A stretch of DNA of 40,274 nucleotides from Bacteroidota bacterium (GTDB taxonomy: Bacteria; Bacteroidota; Ignavibacteria; Kapaibacteriales; UBA961): the NCBI GenBank assembly GCA_018266765.1, contig JAFDZU010000049.1, positions 1 to 40,274 on the forward strand, given 5' to 3'. The position numbers were made by a program, and so were the translations under genes. The notes under the pieces were generated by a model, which was not told the origin of the DNA, did no database searches, and was given only the letters and a program-made list of their open reading frames with translations. How positions within the stretch are numbered: position 1 is the first letter of the stretch; each line of letters starts with the position of its first letter. Shown here in pieces: positions 16,010 through 23,999 of this stretch.

Positions 16010-18184
16010 ATGACCCAAACTCTCATTACAGCCGCGCTTCCGTATGTTAATAGTTTTCTTCATCTCGGGCATCTTGCCGGTGCGTATTTGCCTGCCGATA
16101 TGTATTCTCGTTTTTTGCGGCTTTCTGGGCGTAAAGTGCTGTTTGTGTGCGGCTCGGATGAACATGGTGTAGCAATTACCATCAGTGCCGACAAAGAACA
16201 CACCACTCCCGACAAGATTATTGATAAGTATCATTTTGCCAATAAGCTTGCATTTGAACGCTTCGGAATGAGCTTTGATATTTTCTCGCGCACTTCCCTG
16301 CCCGAACACGCCGAAACTGCCCAAGAATTTTTTCTTGATTGGCTCAAAAAAGGTCTGCTTGTCGAAAAAGAAGAAAATCAATTCTATGATGAAGAAGCAC
16401 AGATGTTTTTGCCTGACCGCTACGTCGAGGGCACATGCCCAAACTGTGGAAACGAACGCGCTCGCGGTGACCAATGCGATAATTGCAGTGCTAATTACAA
16501 TCAGACTGACCTCTTAAATCCCAAAAGCGTCGTTTCAGGCAAAACTCCCGTTGTGCGTTCTACGAAGCATTGGTATTTCAAAATGGGTGATTTCCAAGAG
16601 CGTTTGGAACATTACATCGAAAGCAATGCAACTCAATGGAAAGATAATGTATTACAGCAAAGTCGTTCGTGGCTCAAACAAGGACTCGCCGACCGTGCCG
16701 CTACTCGTGATATGACGTGGGGCATTCCCGTACCAATCGAAGGGGCGAAAGGGAAAGTAATTTATGTGTGGTTCGAGGCAGTTTTAGGGTATATTTCCGC
16801 CACAAAAGAATGGGCGAATCTTCATAATTCTCCCGAAGAATGGAAACAGTGGTGGCAGAATCCCGATACAGAATACATTGCATTCTTAGGCAAAGACAAC
16901 ATCGTTTTTCATACGCTCATTTTCCCGATGCTCTTAATGGCAAAGGAAAATTACATTCTACCGACGAATGTTCCGGCTAATGAATTTATGAATTTTGAAG
17001 GCAAAAAGTTTTCTAAATCTATGAATTGGGGGATTTTTCTGCATGATTTTCAGCGCGATTTTCCTGGAGCCGGGCAAACTGATGCACTGCGTTATACGAT
17101 TGCAATGAACCTTCCCGAAACGAAAGATTCTGACTTTACATGGCAGGATTTACAGGCACGAAACAACAACGAACTTGCCGCTATTTTTGGAAATTTCGTT
17201 AATCGTGTGGTTCAATTTTTACATAAAAATTTTGATGAGAAAGTGCCTGCTTTGCCTGAGCGTTTTGCTAAATTAACTGATGCTTGGAAATTACTGTTGG
17301 AAGATTTTAGCCGAGAAGAATCACGCGAGCAAGCCCAAGAAAAATATGAGAATAAACATCTTCGTTATTTCTCGCCCAATGATGTTGCATTGATTGCGGC
17401 TATTCATTTTGGAGCAAAAAAAGCGGCAGAACATTACAGCCGCTTTCGATTTCGTGATGCGGTGAGCGAAACAATGAATATTGCACGTGCGGCGAATAAA
17501 TATTTCAATGATACAGCTCCGTGGAAAACCGTCAAATCAGACCACGATGAATGTGCAAAAACTCTCTATATTTGCTCTCAAACTATCGGTGCATTATCAG
17601 TATTGTTTGCGCCAATTTTGCCGAATACTTGCACCACACTTTCTCAGATGATTGGTGTTCAACCCGAAACCGGCGAGCCAAATTCAGAGCTAATTGACCG
17701 TTGGAGCAAAGCCGCTTTTCCGGCAATTGCAGAACAAACACCACTGGCATCGCCCGAAGTATTATTTACAAAAATTGAAGATTCCACAATTGCTGAACAA
17801 GTTTCCAAAATGGGTGCAACTACTCAAACGACTGCTGAAATCAAAGCTGAACCATCGGAAATGATTACTATTGATGACTTTAAGAAAATTAAACTTCGCA
17901 CAGCTCTTGTCATAAGCGCAGAACGAGTACCGAAATCTGAGAAATTACTTAAACTGCAAGTAACACTTGGTAATGAAACTCGGCAGATATTGGCAGGAAT
18001 AGCCAAATTTTACACACCCGAAGAAATGGTTGGCAAAACTGTCATTGTGGTCGCCAATCTTCAACCGGCAAAACTGATGGGAATGGAATCGCAAGGAATG
18101 CTCCTTGCCGCCAATACTCCCGAAGGAACTCTTGCGCTCGTTACACCGGAAAGTATTGTGGGTGCTGGTGCGGAAGTGCGATAA
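16010..18184 (+). CDS. metG: Methionine-tRNA ligase with C-terminal tRNA-binding domain
   Basis: Class I aminoacyl-tRNA synthetase charging tRNA-Met, 724 residues. The nucleotide-binding HLGH motif is at 18-21 and KFSKS at 333-337. A zinc knuckle with C143, C146, C156 and C159 lies in the connective region, so this is the zinc-binding MetG1 type. The anticodon-binding helical domain covers about 390-560. Residues from about 619 form an EMAP/Trbp111-type tRNA-binding domain (FKKIKLRTALVISAE ... QPAKLMGMESQGMLLAA), which dimerises the enzyme in other bacteria. The start at 16010 gives the normal TLITAALPYVN opening. The glycosyltransferase starts 22 nt after the stop. Confidence 0.97.
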   Translation: MTQTLITAALPYVNSFLHLGHLAGAYLPADMYSRFLRLSGRKVLFVCGSDEHGVAITISADKEHTTPDKIIDKYHFANKLAFERFGMSFDIFSRTSLPEHAETAQEFFLDWLKKGLLVEKEENQFYDEEAQMFLPDRYVEGTCPNCGNERARGDQCDNCSANYNQTDLLNPKSVVSGKTPVVRSTKHWYFKMGDFQERLEHYIESNATQWKDNVLQQSRSWLKQGLADRAATRDMTWGIPVPIEGAKGKVIYVWFEAVLGYISATKEWANLHNSPEEWKQWWQNPDTEYIAFLGKDNIVFHTLIFPMLLMAKENYILPTNVPANEFMNFEGKKFSKSMNWGIFLHDFQRDFPGAGQTDALRYTIAMNLPETKDSDFTWQDLQARNNNELAAIFGNFVNRVVQFLHKNFDEKVPALPERFAKLTDAWKLLLEDFSREESREQAQEKYENKHLRYFSPNDVALIAAIHFGAKKAAEHYSRFRFRDAVSETMNIARAANKYFNDTAPWKTVKSDHDECAKTLYICSQTIGALSVLFAPILPNTCTTLSQMIGVQPETGEPNSELIDRWSKAAFPAIAEQTPLASPEVLFTKIEDSTIAEQVSKMGATTQTTAEIKAEPSEMITIDDFKKIKLRTALVISAERVPKSEKLLKLQVTLGNETRQILAGIAKFYTPEEMVGKTVIVVANLQPAKLMGMESQGMLLAANTPEGTLALVTPESIVGAGAEVR

Positions 18185-18206
18185 TCATATATCATTATAA
18201 ATTCTC

Positions 18207-19175
18207 ATGTCAAATAATCCTTCAATCGGTGCGGCAATCATCGTCAAGAACGCAGAAGCTACTATTGCTCGTACACTTGATTCTCTAAAAGGATTTGCAG
18301 AGCAAATTATAGTGGTTGATACAGGGTCAACCGACCAAACGCCTCAGACATGTTCGCGCTTTGGAGCTGAACTTCATTTTAAGAAATGGACTGATAATTT
18401 CTCCGAAGCAAGAAACTATGCTTTGGAACGAATGCGAACTGATTGGATTATCCAACTTGATGCAGATGAAGAGCTTGACGCTGATTCACTTGCTAATATT
18501 AATTCGTTACTTACTAATCCAACAACTGGAGGACTTCACACACAAATTTGGAATGTATTGGATGGCGGGATTGAGTCGGAACACCAATATACTCGCATTT
18601 TTCGCAGACATACTTCAATTCGTTACGAAGGAGCTATCCACGAGCAAATTGCAGGTTCAATTCGTCAAGCCGGTTTTGAAATTATAGATTCTCCTGTGAT
18701 AATACGGCATTTTGGATATGCAGAACATTCCCCTGAAAAGATAGAACGTAATACAATTTTACTTCGAAAAGAATTAGCCATAAATCCTTATGATGTATGG
18801 CTTAGCTATCATTTGGGGTTAACAGAATTTGCCGCAGGTAATCATTCTGAAGCTGAATCGCTTCTGTTATCCATTGTTAATTCATCGGAATTATCTACCG
18901 AGCAACATGAGACAGCTCGGTTGCGTCTCGGGCAAATAGCACTCGCAACAGAGAAATCGGATAATGTTCAATTATGGCTTGACTTTATCAGTTCGGATAT
19001 TCACCGTGAAGGACTTCGTTTGTTTATTTACGGTGCGATGTTGGCAGTTCAGAAAGAATTTCAAGAAGCACTTGTTTATTTTTCTCACGAAGAAGTTGCT
19101 GACTCGCGTTTAGTCAATCAATCAGAGCTTCAATCGTTTATAGAGGGGATTTCCACTTTTCTTAATCGGAGATAA
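18207..19175 (+). CDS. Family 2 glycosyltransferase with TPR-like C-terminus
   Basis: Cytosolic GT-A enzyme of 322 residues. It opens with IGAAIIVKNAEATIARTLDS, then VVDTGSTDQT (36-45), KWTDNFSEARNYAL and the metal-binding DADEE at 85-89, which is the SunS-like subgroup of GT2. After about residue 190 it changes to helical pairs (WLSYHLGLTEFAAGNHSEAE, then GAMLAVQKEFQEALVYF) that look like tetratricopeptide repeats, a common arrangement in this subgroup. The acceptor is unknown; protein or envelope glycan are both possible. It sits between metG and the HisA-like gene with gaps of 22 and 5 nt, so the three may be one transcript. Confidence 0.88.
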   Translation: MSNNPSIGAAIIVKNAEATIARTLDSLKGFAEQIIVVDTGSTDQTPQTCSRFGAELHFKKWTDNFSEARNYALERMRTDWIIQLDADEELDADSLANINSLLTNPTTGGLHTQIWNVLDGGIESEHQYTRIFRRHTSIRYEGAIHEQIAGSIRQAGFEIIDSPVIIRHFGYAEHSPEKIERNTILLRKELAINPYDVWLSYHLGLTEFAAGNHSEAESLLLSIVNSSELSTEQHETARLRLGQIALATEKSDNVQLWLDFISSDIHREGLRLFIYGAMLAVQKEFQEALVYFSHEEVADSRLVNQSELQSFIEGISTFLNRR

Positions 19176-19180
19176 AAACT

Positions 19181-19951
19181 ATGATTTTACTAATTCCATC
19201 AATTGACCTTTCAAACGGACATTGCGTTCGATGTATCGTGGGGGAGCCGGGAACAGAAAATATGTATTCGCAAATATCCGATCATCCCTTCGAGCTTGCT
19301 CGATTGTGGCGACGCGAAAACGCGAAAACGCTTCATATCACCGACTTAGACAGCATGACCGGACGTGATAATACAGCTAATTACAACACCATTTTAGAAA
19401 TAGTCAAATCTGTTGATATTCCTATCCAACTTCTCTCGAACTTCCATACAATTGAAGAATGCAGGTTTTGGCTTGAGCATGGAGTTTACCGAGTGATAGT
19501 CAATGAATTAATTTATACTGACCCAGAGGGAGTACAAACCTTGGTAGAAGAATTCACGCCGAGTAAAGTAGTTGTGGGGATTCGCGCTAAAAATGGACAG
19601 GTAGTTTTTCCGACGATTGACAAAGAAGTAAGCGATACTGAATATGCGTTATTTGCGAAAGAACTAGGAATAAAACGGTTGGTTTATACTGATATTTCGT
19701 GGGAAGGTTCACTTACGGGACCAGATTTTGAGATGCTGCGACGCATCGCCAAAGAATCAGGTTTGCGCGTAACCGAAGCAGGTGGGATTGCAGGGCCACA
19801 GCAATTATGGAAAGTTCAGGAGCTACAAAAAGATGGTGTAGATTCGGCTATTGTCGGCCGGGCACTCTACGAAAATCGTTTCCCTTGTCAGAAAATTTGG
19901 AGGCAAGTGGAAGCTGAATTAGAACCTGAAATTGTGGAAAGAGAAATGTAA
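19181..19951 (+). CDS. HisA-like TIM barrel with altered active site
   Basis: 256 residues with the HisA/HisF barrel fold. It keeps the start IPSIDLSNGHCVR with catalytic D9, LHITDLDSMTG (51-61), VYTDISWEGSLTGPD (168-182, with T170) and AIVGRALYE (223-231). Two key places differ from true HisA (the histidine-pathway ProFAR isomerase). The phosphate-binding GGGIR loop after strand 3 reads LLSNFHT (84-90). The second catalytic aspartate, after VVVG on strand 5, is R135 (VVGIRAKNG). The second phosphate loop reads EAGGIAG instead of SGGV. The fold is well supported, but isomerase activity is doubtful. No other his gene is in the window. Translation is probably coupled to the glycosyltransferase 5 nt upstream. 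Confidence 0.82.
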   Translation: MILLIPSIDLSNGHCVRCIVGEPGTENMYSQISDHPFELARLWRRENAKTLHITDLDSMTGRDNTANYNTILEIVKSVDIPIQLLSNFHTIEECRFWLEHGVYRVIVNELIYTDPEGVQTLVEEFTPSKVVVGIRAKNGQVVFPTIDKEVSDTEYALFAKELGIKRLVYTDISWEGSLTGPDFEMLRRIAKESGLRVTEAGGIAGPQQLWKVQELQKDGVDSAIVGRALYENRFPCQKIWRQVEAELEPEIVEREM

Positions 19952-20018
19952 GATTTATCATAAATAATCACACCTTTTTTGTTATTTACCTCTCTATGAA
20001 ATATTAAAGTACATTTCA

Positions 20019-21698
20019 CTAAAACTGAATATTCCAAATTGATTTTGCATCTTTAGCTAATTGTTTTTGTCTCGCTGATATTTTATCTTCGTTCCAAGTA
20101 GAATACAATTCAGGTATTTTTCTTGTGATGTTGAGTTTGCTTTTTTCATATATCGTTTTTTTTAACTCATACCCAAGTATCCCTGCATCTTTATTCAAAT
20201 TCTTTTCGAGTAATGTTAAATTACCCAAACGATAGATAGAGCGAATAACTTCTTCATTTGAAAATTCACCCCATGTTTCGTCAGCACTCTCCGGTAAAAT
20301 ATGCTCAATTGAAAAAATATCACTTTCACGATTTATTTCATTTTTATACTTGTATTCTTCAATTTTAGAAAAAATATATTTTACAATTTTATGATTTCTA
20401 TTTGCATTTTTGAATTGTTTGGTTGCAAAATCATTTTCAAAATTATTATCGGATACATAAACAGATCGAAAGTCCTTGGCATCAAAAGATTTTTCATTAT
20501 AAATTTTCTGAGCAATTGAATTATAAACATCTTCCTGCTCATTAGGGTTCAAGCCACCGATGACATTGTAACGAAAAGAAATAACGGAACAATACTTCAC
20601 TAATTTAGTAAATTTATCTATAGATAAATACTTATACCCTGATAGAAAAATAGAGTTTGTTTGTTTTATTTGGAATAATTTTAGTTCATAAAGAGCATCT
20701 TTTATTTCATTTTTACCAATCCAAAATTCATCATTCGGATTTTGAAAAGCTAAATACAAATCAGCACTGTCTCTAAGGTTTCGCAACAAGTTAAATGCAT
20801 CTTCTTTATTTACTATACTTTTCTTTATAACCTTAAACAGATTATTTTTTCTGACTGTATCATTATAACTATTCCAATAATACCGTAGATAATCTTCAAA
20901 TTTTTGATTACCCAATTTTCCACTGATACTGCTCCATATATTTTCTAATTCTTCAATTTCGGATTTATGGGGTTTTGTTTCGTCAACAACAGAAAAAAGG
21001 TAGTTTTTTAACAAATCGGAAGAGGAAAGCTGAACACCTCTTGCATTAAGTGTTTCAAATACCTTAAAAGCATTGAGTTGGTCACTGACTTTTATAACCG
21101 TAAAAAATAATTTATCTACAATTCCATCAATAAATCCCGCTAACTCTTCTCCTGTTTTATATTCTTTTTTCATTTTATCATAAAACCACTGGAAACAATC
21201 CCTCATGTGCTTTTCTGAGGTATTTGTATTACGAATTGGGAGTTCTCGTAATAGAACTAAGTTCATTCTATAATATTCATCACTATTTCTATTGAGCTTC
21301 AATTTATTATTAGAGATTAGTGTTACAGGATCAATATATCCGATATAACTATTAAGTAATGTATCTTTTCTCTTTTGATTATTCTCCTTATCAATCGAGG
21401 CATCCACCAGATTGCTAAGACATTTTAATATGCTAAGTATCATAATACTGATTGTAGTCAGTCGTTGCTGACCATCTATTATAGTGTAATTCTTATTATC
21501 TATAGTTTGCAAAACTAAGTATCCCATATAATGCTCTTTTTCTTCATTAGAAGTAAGCATTTTTATATCTTGCCACAAATCGTCCCATTGCTCATTATCC
21601 CAAGTATAATCACGTTGAAATTTAGGAATTTCATAGCGTAATCCATTTCCCATTAATTGGCGATAAGTTATATTTGACGTGTCTTGAATACCTCTCAT
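20019..21698 (-). CDS. DUF262/DUF1524 protein, GmrSD-like type IV restriction candidate
   Basis: 559 residues. The N-terminal DUF262 domain has IPKFQRDYTW (24-33) and IIDGQQRLTT (73-82), the ParB/sulfiredoxin-like nucleotide-binding signature. The middle is helical. The C-terminal DUF1524 domain carries an HNH-type nuclease motif: IEHILPES with H466, YRLGNLTLL with N493, then N500 and N502. This two-domain layout is that of GmrSD-type enzymes, which cut modified phage DNA, though many relatives are uncharacterised. The gene is visibly richer in AT than its neighbours, stands alone and converges on the HisA-like gene, which suits a horizontally acquired defence gene. Both domains appear intact. 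Confidence 0.85.
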   Translation of the reverse strand: MRGIQDTSNITYRQLMGNGLRYEIPKFQRDYTWDNEQWDDLWQDIKMLTSNEEKEHYMGYLVLQTIDNKNYTIIDGQQRLTTISIMILSILKCLSNLVDASIDKENNQKRKDTLLNSYIGYIDPVTLISNNKLKLNRNSDEYYRMNLVLLRELPIRNTNTSEKHMRDCFQWFYDKMKKEYKTGEELAGFIDGIVDKLFFTVIKVSDQLNAFKVFETLNARGVQLSSSDLLKNYLFSVVDETKPHKSEIEELENIWSSISGKLGNQKFEDYLRYYWNSYNDTVRKNNLFKVIKKSIVNKEDAFNLLRNLRDSADLYLAFQNPNDEFWIGKNEIKDALYELKLFQIKQTNSIFLSGYKYLSIDKFTKLVKYCSVISFRYNVIGGLNPNEQEDVYNSIAQKIYNEKSFDAKDFRSVYVSDNNFENDFATKQFKNANRNHKIVKYIFSKIEEYKYKNEINRESDIFSIEHILPESADETWGEFSNEEVIRSIYRLGNLTLLEKNLNKDAGILGYELKKTIYEKSKLNITRKIPELYSTWNEDKISARQKQLAKDAKSIWNIQF

Positions 21699-21778
21699 AA
21701 TTTCTAGCGTATATGATATTATTATGAATTAATTATCTTAATTTCTATTATAAAAATAATTTGGAGCAATTATTCTCT

Positions 21779-21786
21779 CAAATATA
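21779..21786 (-). promoter_or_regulatory. Candidate -7 promoter element for the DUF262 gene
   Basis: On the minus strand TATATTTG matches TAnnTTTG and lies about 80 nt before the start codon. There is no convincing -33 partner. The surrounding 230-nt gap is AT-rich and otherwise holds only the terminator of the beta-helix gene. Confidence 0.28.
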
Positions 21787-21871
21787 CAAATGTTTTTACA
21801 ATGCTGTGATAAAAGTACTCACAATCTTAATTTGAAATAATTGACAATAAAAGACGACTCTTAAATACAAA

Positions 21872-21904
21872 AAATGGCTTCTTCCACGACGGAAAAAGCC
21901 ATTT
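21872..21904 (-). terminator. Terminator after the beta-helix T9SS gene
   Basis: AAATGGCTT (21872-21880) pairs with AAGCCATTT (21896-21904). After one mismatch, TTCC pairs with GGAA around an ACGAC loop. It lies 25 nt after the minus-strand stop and is followed on that strand by TTTTGTATTTAAG. Confidence 0.75.
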
Positions 21905-21929
21905 ATAATTTGTTGATTTAAAAACTAAA

Positions 21930-23942
21930 TCAGCGAACAACTGTTAGTTTTTGAGTTGCAATTTTACTGCCGTCTTGTGTTAGAATTTGTACAAAATACA
22001 CACCATTGGGTAATTCATAAGTTTTAATTCCAAATTGATAGATTCCTTGACTTTGGAATTCACCACTCACAAATGTTGTATTTAATGTTCCAAATGCGTC
22101 AAACAATCTGACAGTTACATTCGTTGAATTAGCCAGAGCATAACGTACTGAAGTATAGTCAGTTGCAGGGTTTGGCATAATTTCAACTGCAACACCTTTT
22201 ATGGCGGCATCTTCCTCTACACCTTTAGGTTGCTGTGGTTTATAGTCTGCATTAATCGGGTCGTAATTAGCCCACGGTAAATCCCAACGCTGTAATCCAA
22301 ACGCACCACGATAGGTTACTTTCTCGAAAAATGGGTCTTCAATTCCTGTTACCGTACCAACTTTGGCAAAGCTCGCACCCGCAAGCACTGGCGAACCTGC
22401 TTTTGGCATTGGATTGAATACAGTTTCATCAAACGGATTTTCAAGTTGAGCATTGTTTGGAGTAGATTTATCTATTACATTTCCGTATTCTGCTTTGGCA
22501 ATCCAATTTACATCAAATCCTGTCGGTGGCGTGCCACTCGCAGTATTCATTATTGTTGTTTTAATTCCATAGAATGAACAATTTTTTATAGCAAGGGAAT
22601 CTACTTGCATAGCCGCCATTGTACCCACTGAAGAAATTTCGACTCCGCGTCCCCATCCCATAAAGACTGTATTAAAGATACTTTCACGAGAGTTTCTGCG
22701 AATTTGAGCTACTGCTCCAAAACGTGAATTTGGAGTTTGAGAAGTATCTGATAGTGGACCAACTACAGTCATGTTTGAGAAGATTGCAGATGTATATGGT
22801 AGATTTGAAGAACCGCTAGCATCATTATCTGATTCAAATGCTTCACTGTTAGACTGATCTGCACGATTTTTATACCGTTGAGATACTCCGAATTGAACTT
22901 TTCCACTGAAACCATTGTCGGTGTCAAAATCATCATCGAGACAACCATTTACGATTAAATGCTTTGCATTGACCGAACCGCCGAACCATTCGATACCATC
23001 ATCATTTGCATAGCTTGACTGAACGTAATCAATCGTTGTACCTCGTCCAACTCCGCCAAGAGTTATACCATTTAATTCTTGATTTGGTTGGAGTGCTATT
23101 CCTGCAAATTCTACTCGAACATACTTGAGTGTACCGGAATTATCATCATCATCAGTTCCACCATAATACCAGCGAGTTTTATCATTTACATCAAATCCAC
23201 CTTCCATTATTGCCTCACCGCCCGGATTATTAATTCTTGCTTTTCCAAAAATTACAAGTCCGCCCCAATCACCCGGTGAACGTTGTCCCGGAGGCGCACT
23301 GCTTGTCATTATAATCGGTAGTGTAGGTGTCCCGATTGCATTAATTTTTGCTCCACGATTGATAACAAGTGCAGAATTAATCCCAACTTCATCACCAAGT
23401 ATTATTGTTCCCGGTTCAATATTCAGAGTTCCACCCGAAAGTACATGAACATATCCTTTTAAACCGTAAATTTTTGTGTTAGAAAGTGTTACATTACTGG
23501 TAATTGCATCCTTGAGTAGCGAATCAATTTTAGAAGGAGAAGGTCTTCTAATTTCAACCGGATACTTTGATACGGCTTCACGTGTCGGGTCATCAATTTG
23601 AACCATGTGAATATATCCTGTCATTGTTGCTACTAGTGGTGGAAAGAACCCGCCGATAACGATACCACGCTTCATTGTTCCTGATTTATTACTGTCTATT
23701 ACATCAGTTGCGGCACCGACAATTGGTGTCCATGGACCTTGTGGAGATGTACCAAACTCAAAACGGAAATGCTTACGGTAATTTCCGGTTGTATCATATT
23801 TTATATCTATTGCAACGCCCGGACGATATACTTCGCCTTCTGTTCCACCGGGTGTAAGAATTTTGAGATTAGTGGACTGTGCAAATACTGCAACTGTTCC
23901 AATTGCAAAAAAAACTGCAAGAGTAAACATCATTCTTTTCAT
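21930..23942 (-). CDS. Secreted right-handed beta-helix protein with T9SS type A sorting domain
   Basis: 670 residues from the ATG at 23942. An in-frame ATG at 23951 sits directly on the AAGGA ribosome site, so the second one is better spaced. It has a signal peptide (MKRMMFTLAVFFAIGTVAVFAQ in two blocks), then a short Ig-like region to about residue 120. About 150-480 is a parallel beta-helix with GTLNIEPGTIILG, INAIGTPTLPIIMTS and GDWGGLVIFG. An acidic DDDD stretch lies near ARWYYGG-like sequence, and further D-rich turns could bind calcium. The last 80 or so residues are a T9SS type A sorting domain (IMPNPATDY, then LPNGVYFVQI). It lies 57 nt after the TonB-dependent receptor, so the two are probably a receptor and surface-protein pair. 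Confidence 0.87.
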   Translation of the reverse strand: MKRMMFTLAVFFAIGTVAVFAQSTNLKILTPGGTEGEVYRPGVAIDIKYDTTGNYRKHFRFEFGTSPQGPWTPIVGAATDVIDSNKSGTMKRGIVIGGFFPPLVATMTGYIHMVQIDDPTREAVSKYPVEIRRPSPSKIDSLLKDAITSNVTLSNTKIYGLKGYVHVLSGGTLNIEPGTIILGDEVGINSALVINRGAKINAIGTPTLPIIMTSSAPPGQRSPGDWGGLVIFGKARINNPGGEAIMEGGFDVNDKTRWYYGGTDDDDNSGTLKYVRVEFAGIALQPNQELNGITLGGVGRGTTIDYVQSSYANDDGIEWFGGSVNAKHLIVNGCLDDDFDTDNGFSGKVQFGVSQRYKNRADQSNSEAFESDNDASGSSNLPYTSAIFSNMTVVGPLSDTSQTPNSRFGAVAQIRRNSRESIFNTVFMGWGRGVEISSVGTMAAMQVDSLAIKNCSFYGIKTTIMNTASGTPPTGFDVNWIAKAEYGNVIDKSTPNNAQLENPFDETVFNPMPKAGSPVLAGASFAKVGTVTGIEDPFFEKVTYRGAFGLQRWDLPWANYDPINADYKPQQPKGVEEDAAIKGVAVEIMPNPATDYTSVRYALANSTNVTVRLFDAFGTLNTTFVSGEFQSQGIYQFGIKTYELPNGVYFVQILTQDGSKIATQKLTVVR

Positions 23943-23999
23943 AATTTCCATCCTTAAAGAAGTAAAAAAAATTAAAACTCTAACTAATAAAACTATTAA

